Assembly: GCA_031254315.1 (NCBI GenBank)
Contig: JAIRUQ010000111.1
Location: 1-64,000, forward strand
Length of the DNA stretch: 64,000 nucleotides
Direction: 5' to 3'
Source: Treponema sp.
GTDB lineage: Bacteria > Spirochaetota > Spirochaetia > Treponematales > Breznakiellaceae
The notes beneath the pieces are model-generated. The model was not told the origin of the DNA and ran no database searches. It saw only the letters and a list, made by a program, of their open reading frames with translations. The translations under genes and the position numbers were made by a program. Within the stretch, counting starts at the first letter, position 1. Each line of letters begins with the position of its first letter. This document shows positions 59,256-64,000 of the stretch, piece by piece.

Positions 59256-60767
59256 TTAGTTTTCACTTAAGACGCTCATACCCGGCATAGAAGAGAAAAG
59301 AGCGGCTACACTGTTAAGCGCCATAGTAGTATCTTCTGTGGGAGTGGTTTTTGCCGCTTCTTTTTGTGTTGTTTCGGCTTTTATACTTCGCTCCCTTGAG
59401 CCTTGTTTTAAGCCGGTATCTGTCATTTCCTCTTGCGGTATTTGAACGCCTGTTATAGCTGACATTCCTTTAAGCGTATCTTCAAGCGAAGAAGGCTCGT
59501 CTATGTCCTGAATAAGGAAGCCCTCTATTGAACCGTGTTTTCCTATCGCTTCATCTATTTCAGGATTTGATCCGTTATGATACGCTCCTACGTTAATTAA
59601 ATCCTCGGCTTTCGCGTAAGACGCCATATTTTTTCTTATAACACCTGCCGCTTTCTTTGTCATGTCCCCCGATACGTTAGGCGCAAGACGGGATATGCTT
59701 TGCAGTACGTCAATAGCGGGGTAATGGTACGCCTGCGCGAGATCGCGTGAGAGGACAATATGACCGTCTAAAATACCGCGTACTGTGTCCGCGACAGGTT
59801 CGTCCATATCATCGCCGTCTACAAGTATTGTATAAAAGCCTGTAATGCTCCCCTTGTCTGAAGTACCCGACCTTTCAAGGAGTTTGGGCATGGAGTCGAA
59901 CATGCTGGGAGGATAGCCTCTCTGTGCGGGCGGCTCACCTGAAGCAAGCCCTATTTCCCTGATCGCGCGGGCAAAGCGCGTAACGGAGTCGAATAACAGC
60001 ATTACGTCCTTTCCCTGATCGCGGAAATATTCCGCGACAGCGGTCGCTACATAAGCGCCCCTTAGACGGGCAAGCGGCGGAGAATTTGAAGGAGTTACAA
60101 CAAGCACACTGCGTGAAAGCCCCTCCGCTCCAAGATCGTTTTCTATAAAATCGTTTACTTCCCGACCGCGCTCACCTATTAGAGCGACAACATTAACATC
60201 CGCTGAAGTGTTACGCGCAATCATTCCAAGAAGAGTGGACTTGCCGACTCCTGAGCCTGCGAAAATTCCAAGACGCTGTCCCTTGCCTACCGCGAGAAGA
60301 CCGTCTATGGCGCGTACTCCTGTTGTAATGCGCTCTGTTACGCGCTTTCTTTTAAGCGGATCAGGGGGGGATGCAAGAGCGGGATATACACATGTTGACG
60401 ATATAGAACCTCTGTCGTCAATTGGGTTTCCAAGAGCGTCAAGGACGCGACCTAAAAGTTTTTCTGATACTTCAACTTCAAGACGTGTTCCAAGAGCGAT
60501 AACTCTGTCCCCTATTTCAATTCCGTCTGTTTCTTCATACGCCATAAGCTGGACAGTTTCATTTCTTAACCCTACAACTTCGGCTCTTATATTGCCCCTT
60601 CCCTTAGGAGCGATAATTCTGCATATCTCACCGATAATCGCCTGAGGTCCATGGCTTTCTATTAATAGACCCTGTACTTTTGTTACTTTACCGACACATT
60701 TTATAGGGTCTGTTCTTTGAGTAGATTCAATATACTTTTCAAAAATTGCCGTTTCCGTGAATTGCAT
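59256..60767 (-). CDS. fliI: Flagellum-specific ATPase FliI
   Basis: About 503 residues from the ATG at 60767, with GGGAGG upstream; an ATG at 60785 is less likely. The ATPase core has Walker A AGSGVGKSTLLG, GERGREVNDFI and VMLLFDSVTRFARAIREIG. It is longer than the usual 440-450 residues because of a Thr/Lys-rich C-terminal extension of about 50 residues. It powers export of flagellar parts. Confidence 0.95.
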   Translation of the reverse strand: MQFTETAIFEKYIESTQRTDPIKCVGKVTKVQGLLIESHGPQAIIGEICRIIAPKGRGNIRAEVVGLRNETVQLMAYEETDGIEIGDRVIALGTRLEVEVSEKLLGRVLDALGNPIDDRGSISSTCVYPALASPPDPLKRKRVTERITTGVRAIDGLLAVGKGQRLGIFAGSGVGKSTLLGMIARNTSADVNVVALIGERGREVNDFIENDLGAEGLSRSVLVVTPSNSPPLARLRGAYVATAVAEYFRDQGKDVMLLFDSVTRFARAIREIGLASGEPPAQRGYPPSMFDSMPKLLERSGTSDKGSITGFYTILVDGDDMDEPVADTVRGILDGHIVLSRDLAQAYHYPAIDVLQSISRLAPNVSGDMTKKAAGVIRKNMASYAKAEDLINVGAYHNGSNPEIDEAIGKHGSIEGFLIQDIDEPSSLEDTLKGMSAITGVQIPQEEMTDTGLKQGSRERSIKAETTQKEAAKTTPTEDTTMALNSVAALFSSMPGMSVLSEN

Positions 60768-60802
60768 GTAGCCCTCCCTCTTCATGCCTTCCTTTTTTTA
60801 TC

Positions 60803-62002
60803 CTAATCGCCTTTTCTTTTTATCAAACCTTCCATCTTTGCCGCTATTTTTTTATCAGAATCACGTTTACCTTTTGTCGCCATAGTGGCAAGTGCGGCTA
60901 ACGCGGCGGAAGCTGTCAGAGCGGCATTCGCACCTGCCGATATTTCAGCATCATCAGGGTCTGCGTCATCTTGCGGCTCTGCCGCCCTTGAAACAGCGGC
61001 ATCCATTAATGCGGACGCCGCCAATTCCGTATTAAGACTGGCTGTTCTAACCACGGGAACAGGCGTATTTCCTTTTACATTTGATTTAATCGGGGAAATT
61101 TCCAGTATTTTGTTTTCTAATTCAGCAAGCTGGCTCGCTATACGCGCGTCAATTTCACCAAAATCAGTTTCAATTATACAGCCGCCTGAATCTACAGAAC
61201 TGTCTTCTACTATATTAATTGAACTAACGCCTTCCATAAGTTTGATAAAATCCTGCTTATGCTCTGTAGCGAGTTTTAAATCTGCTAAATTAACCCTTAT
61301 AACGATATTACCTTTTGTTTTAACTTTTCGCAGAGCTTCAACTACATTAGTTGTAATTATATCACGCTGATTTTCAGAAATTACCTTTATAACTTTACGG
61401 GCGATAAGCAGTACGAGATCGACTATTTCTTTCTCGGTTTCACCTAATATTTCGCTTCTCTTGTTCTGTGCTCGTTCAAGTACAGTCTGCGTTCTTTCTA
61501 TAAGGCGTTCAACTTCCGCTTTTCCTTCCGCATAACCATCTTCTCTGCCTTCTACTTTGCCCTGTTCTTTTGCTTCACTTCTCTCCCCTTCCAGAGACTG
61601 TCTAACTTCATTTTCCTGTTCACGGGCTTTATTATTTGCATCTAACAAAATACGCTGAGCTTCTTCTTCCGCCTGCTGTTTTATAACCTGAGCTTCATCA
61701 GTTTGTCTTTTTACTTCCTCAAATGCCGCTGTTCGCGCATCCTGAATAATTGTATCAGCTTCATCTCTCGCGCCTGAGATCATCCTTTCTTTTTCACTTT
61801 CCCATTGTGATTTAAATAATTCCGCTTCACGGCGCAGATCGTCGGCGGTAGGACCTTTGAATTCATCAACATCTTCTATATCTTGGATGTCGTCTTCTAT
61901 CTCAGCTAAATGTGAAATTTCAGGAAAAGAAGTAGGAGAATCGATAACTACTTTATCGGTAAGAGAGATCAATTCATTCGGTTTGAAAACAGCCTTTAAC
62001 AT
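60803..62002 (-). CDS. fliH: Flagellar assembly protein FliH
   Basis: A 399-residue protein with an N-terminal acidic part, a long coiled coil (about 70-160; AQRILLDANNKAREQENEVR) and a C-terminal FliH domain (EIVDLVLLIARKVIKVISEN). An Ala-rich tail of about 80 residues makes it longer than most FliH proteins. It binds and controls FliI. GAGGAAGG lies before the start. Confidence 0.9.
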   Translation of the reverse strand: MLKAVFKPNELISLTDKVVIDSPTSFPEISHLAEIEDDIQDIEDVDEFKGPTADDLRREAELFKSQWESEKERMISGARDEADTIIQDARTAAFEEVKRQTDEAQVIKQQAEEEAQRILLDANNKAREQENEVRQSLEGERSEAKEQGKVEGREDGYAEGKAEVERLIERTQTVLERAQNKRSEILGETEKEIVDLVLLIARKVIKVISENQRDIITTNVVEALRKVKTKGNIVIRVNLADLKLATEHKQDFIKLMEGVSSINIVEDSSVDSGGCIIETDFGEIDARIASQLAELENKILEISPIKSNVKGNTPVPVVRTASLNTELAASALMDAAVSRAAEPQDDADPDDAEISAGANAALTASAALAALATMATKGKRDSDKKIAAKMEGLIKRKGD

Positions 62003-62024
62003 ACCTTCCTCACTAAAAATCTTT

Positions 62025-62102
62025 CTTCCATCCGGCGACTAAAGTCTTGTGCGCCGGACGGAAGATTTGAGTTGTCCGGAAACCGAAATCCCCGGACAAC
62101 TC
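62025..62102 (-). promoter_or_regulatory. Two strong stem-loops between fliG and fliH
   Basis: GAGTTGTCCGG pairs with CCGGACAACTC (62069-62102, perfect 11 bp). CTTCCATCCGGCG pairs with CGCCGGACGGAAG (62025-62064, one mismatch), and the latter is followed on the minus strand by GATTTTTAG just before the fliH ribosome site. They may attenuate or stabilise the operon mRNA. Confidence 0.7.
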
Positions 62103-62118
62103 CACCGTAAAACAAAAC

Positions 62119-63177
62119 TTATACAACCAGTTCGTCTTCTCCGGCGCGTGCAACAACGATTTCTCCGGTATCTTCCAAGTGGCGGATAATGGATACAATC
62201 TTTTGCTGTGCTTCTTCAACGTCCTTCAAGCGAACAGGTCCCATATACTCCATGTCTTCCTTAAGCATGCTTGCCGCGCGCTTAGACATATTCTTGAATA
62301 TCTTGTCCTGAACTTCCGAGTCAACAGATTTAAGCGCTTTTGCAAGTTCCTGTGAGTCGACTTCGCGCATAACCTTCTGAATGGCGCGGTCGTCGAGCAT
62401 AACGATGTCTTCGAATACGAACATTCTTTTTTTGATCTCTTCTGCAAGTTCGGGGTCTTCGTCTTCGAGAGCTTCGATGATCTGCTTTTCAGAAGCGCGG
62501 TCAACAAGGTTCAGAATTTCTACGATACTTTCAACGCCGCCTGCCGCAGTGTAGTCTTCGCTGGACAGTGATGAAAGTTTCTTTTCAAGAACACGCTCAA
62601 CTTCGCGTAATACTTCAGGGCTTGTTCTGTCCATTGTAGCGATACGTCGTGCGACATCACTTTGAACTTCATGCTGTAAATTCTGCAAAATAATGGACGC
62701 CTTGTTCGGCTCCAGATACGCAAGAATAAGAGCGATCGTCTGCGGATGCTCCTGCTGAATAAAGTTCAAAAGGTGCGCGGGGTCTGTACGGCGTATAAAG
62801 TCGAAGGGGCGAACCTGAAGGCTTGATGTTAAACGATTGATTATGTCGATAGCCTTTTGGCTTCCCAATGATTTTTCCAGCAACTCTCTGGCGTAGTCGA
62901 TACCGCCCGTAGAGATGAACTGATTTGCCATCATCAGTTCTTGGAATTCCTGTAGTATCGCGTCCTTCTGCTCTGCGTCAATTGTTTCAAGACGCGCTAT
63001 TTCAAAAGTTAATGTTTCAATTTCATCTTCACGCAGGAATTTGAAAATTTCCGCACTAATTTCCGATCCGATAGTAACAAGGAAAATCGCCGCTTTTTGG
63101 CGTCCTGTATATTCTTTTATACCCTTTTTCTTGGAACCGCCTACTACGGCTCCGGGTGTTAATGCTGTCTTTGCCAT
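62119..63177 (-). CDS. fliG: Flagellar motor switch protein FliG
   Basis: A 352-residue protein of normal length. Marks are FLVTIGSEISAEIFKFLRED at the N-terminus, FIQQEHPQTIALILAYLEPN in the middle domain, and the C-terminal charged torque helix with AIQKVMREVDSQELAKALKS. It forms the rotor switch that couples with the stator. TTGGAGG precedes the ATG. Confidence 0.96.
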   Translation of the reverse strand: MAKTALTPGAVVGGSKKKGIKEYTGRQKAAIFLVTIGSEISAEIFKFLREDEIETLTFEIARLETIDAEQKDAILQEFQELMMANQFISTGGIDYARELLEKSLGSQKAIDIINRLTSSLQVRPFDFIRRTDPAHLLNFIQQEHPQTIALILAYLEPNKASIILQNLQHEVQSDVARRIATMDRTSPEVLREVERVLEKKLSSLSSEDYTAAGGVESIVEILNLVDRASEKQIIEALEDEDPELAEEIKKRMFVFEDIVMLDDRAIQKVMREVDSQELAKALKSVDSEVQDKIFKNMSKRAASMLKEDMEYMGPVRLKDVEEAQQKIVSIIRHLEDTGEIVVARAGEDELVV

Positions 63178-63180
63178 AGT

Positions 63181-64000
63181 TTATTCCTCCAATAACCAAG
63201 TTCTGATAAGCTGGGCGGCATCCTCTGGATGCTCCTTCGCCAGATTGATGGCATTCTCCATCAACTCCATCCTTGTGCGTTCTTCCAGTGAAATGGAAAC
63301 GTCCATTCCTTCCTGTTCCGCCTCTGCCATCGCGCTTTCCCGCATCATCTGTTCGCGTCTTGCCCTCTCTTCTTCGGCAAGTCTCTTCCTGCGTTCGATT
63401 TCGCGAGAAACCATCCTAATTATCATAAATCCAAAAAGCAGTAATGTCAAACCCGCGACAAAAATAAGTATTGTCGTTTGGAGTTGTTTCTTTCTGAAAT
63501 ACGCGGCATCTTCCAGCTCAAATTCGGCGGAGCGGTCAAATGCTATGTTGCGAACAGTAACAGAATCTCCTTTGGCTGAGTTATAACCTATTGCGTCTTG
63601 TATTAATAGCGTTATGCTACGAATGTCCTCAGGCGGAATAGGTATATATTCCCTTTCTATTGTTCCGTTGTCTTGGATAATTGGGTTTCTCTTTGCGTCA
63701 AATTTTCTTTTCCAGACCCCATCGATGTTTACAGAAACTGTAACACGATCTATTTGAGGACTTCTTTCTTCCTGAATTTCACGCTTGTTTAACTCATGGT
63801 TAATTAGGGTTGTTGTCTGCGACATCTCACCGTAAAGGTTACTCATATCCTTAAAAGCCGGAGAAGTCTGCCCTTCAACCCCTGAAGGACCTTCAGGGTT
63901 AAATCCGGTTCCCTTCCATGTTGTTTCTGAAACCTGTTCAGAACTAATTACCGATTCCTGTCTTTCTGAATTATCATAGGGAAGATCACGATCGCGCGGT
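63181..64000 (-). CDS. fliF: Flagellar MS-ring protein FliF (5' part outside window)
   Basis: The frame is open from the window edge to the stop at 63181, giving about 273 C-terminal residues. It includes LYGEMSQTTTLINHELNKRE, a membrane segment (TTILIFVAGLTLLLFGFMII) and the C-terminal FliG-binding tail (NLAKEHPEDAAQLIRTWLLE). It forms the MS ring in the inner membrane. The start is not in view. Confidence 0.93.
   Translation of the reverse strand, partial: PRDRDLPYDNSERQESVISSEQVSETTWKGTGFNPEGPSGVEGQTSPAFKDMSNLYGEMSQTTTLINHELNKREIQEERSPQIDRVTVSVNIDGVWKRKFDAKRNPIIQDNGTIEREYIPIPPEDIRSITLLIQDAIGYNSAKGDSVTVRNIAFDRSAEFELEDAAYFRKKQLQTTILIFVAGLTLLLFGFMIIRMVSREIERRKRLAEEERARREQMMRESAMAEAEQEGMDVSISLEERTRMELMENAINLAKEHPEDAAQLIRTWLLEE

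Noticed and set aside
1..64000. tRNA, rRNA and CRISPR loci
   Set aside because: I looked for cloverleaf arms, conserved rRNA segments and regular repeat-spacer arrays and found none that I could support by eye.

Overview
The window looks like a chromosome segment of a Treponema-type spirochaete. Three things point there: a fliF-fliG-fliH-fliI-fliJ motility block in spirochaete order at the right end, many lipoproteins with relaxed lipoboxes, and families of short dispersed intergenic repeats. The species cannot be named from sequence alone.

Left host region (1-22,108). It opens with a LuxR-type regulator cut by the window edge, then an XRE regulator, trmB, a lipoprotein, rdgB, a UvrD/PcrA-type helicase and a truncated XRE relic. 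A translationally coupled dnaE-yggT-recG operon follows. After that come a lipoprotein, an M16 zinc protease, a transglutaminase-like lipoprotein, a secreted repeat protein and a cluster of four zinc-ribbon proteins. One zinc-ribbon gene carries a single-base frameshift, and another joins zinc ribbons, a rubredoxin-like knuckle and an EF-Tu domain-2-like barrel.

Prophage (about 22.55-57.98 kb, about 35.4 kb). This is a complete-looking Mu-like transposable prophage bounded by a perfect 16-bp inverted repeat. The layout differs from Mu. The lysis and packaging block (holin, lysozyme, overlapping spanin-like genes, gp25-gp30 homologues) is on the minus strand to the left of the immunity region. 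The early genes (Ner, DUF3164, MuA-like transposase, MuB-like ATPase, GemA, Mor) and the head and tail genes are on the plus strand to the right. The divergent repressor/Ner switch has three matching operators and an early promoter. Accessory genes include a DUF4406 protein next to a 3-TM protein, a histone-H1-like peptide, an adenine methyltransferase, a Lar-like zinc protein, and an ADP-ribosyltransferase-like domain fused to the F-type head protein.

Most notable is the right end. The tail-fibre gene ends in a swappable tip, and three more tips (one on the plus strand, two on the minus strand) follow it. Each tip begins at a conserved 31-bp site and ends in codons for WRRVN. A chaperone-like gene lies between the two pairs of tips and a serine recombinase gene lies beside the last one. 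This looks like a four-tip tail-fibre shufflon, a multi-cassette version of the Mu G-segment. The tail-chaperone genes also carry a complete programmed -1 frameshift signal.

Right host region (57,978-64,000). This holds dispersed repeats, a gene remnant, a hicB-hicA toxin-antitoxin pair and the flagellar genes fliJ to fliF, with fliF cut by the window edge.
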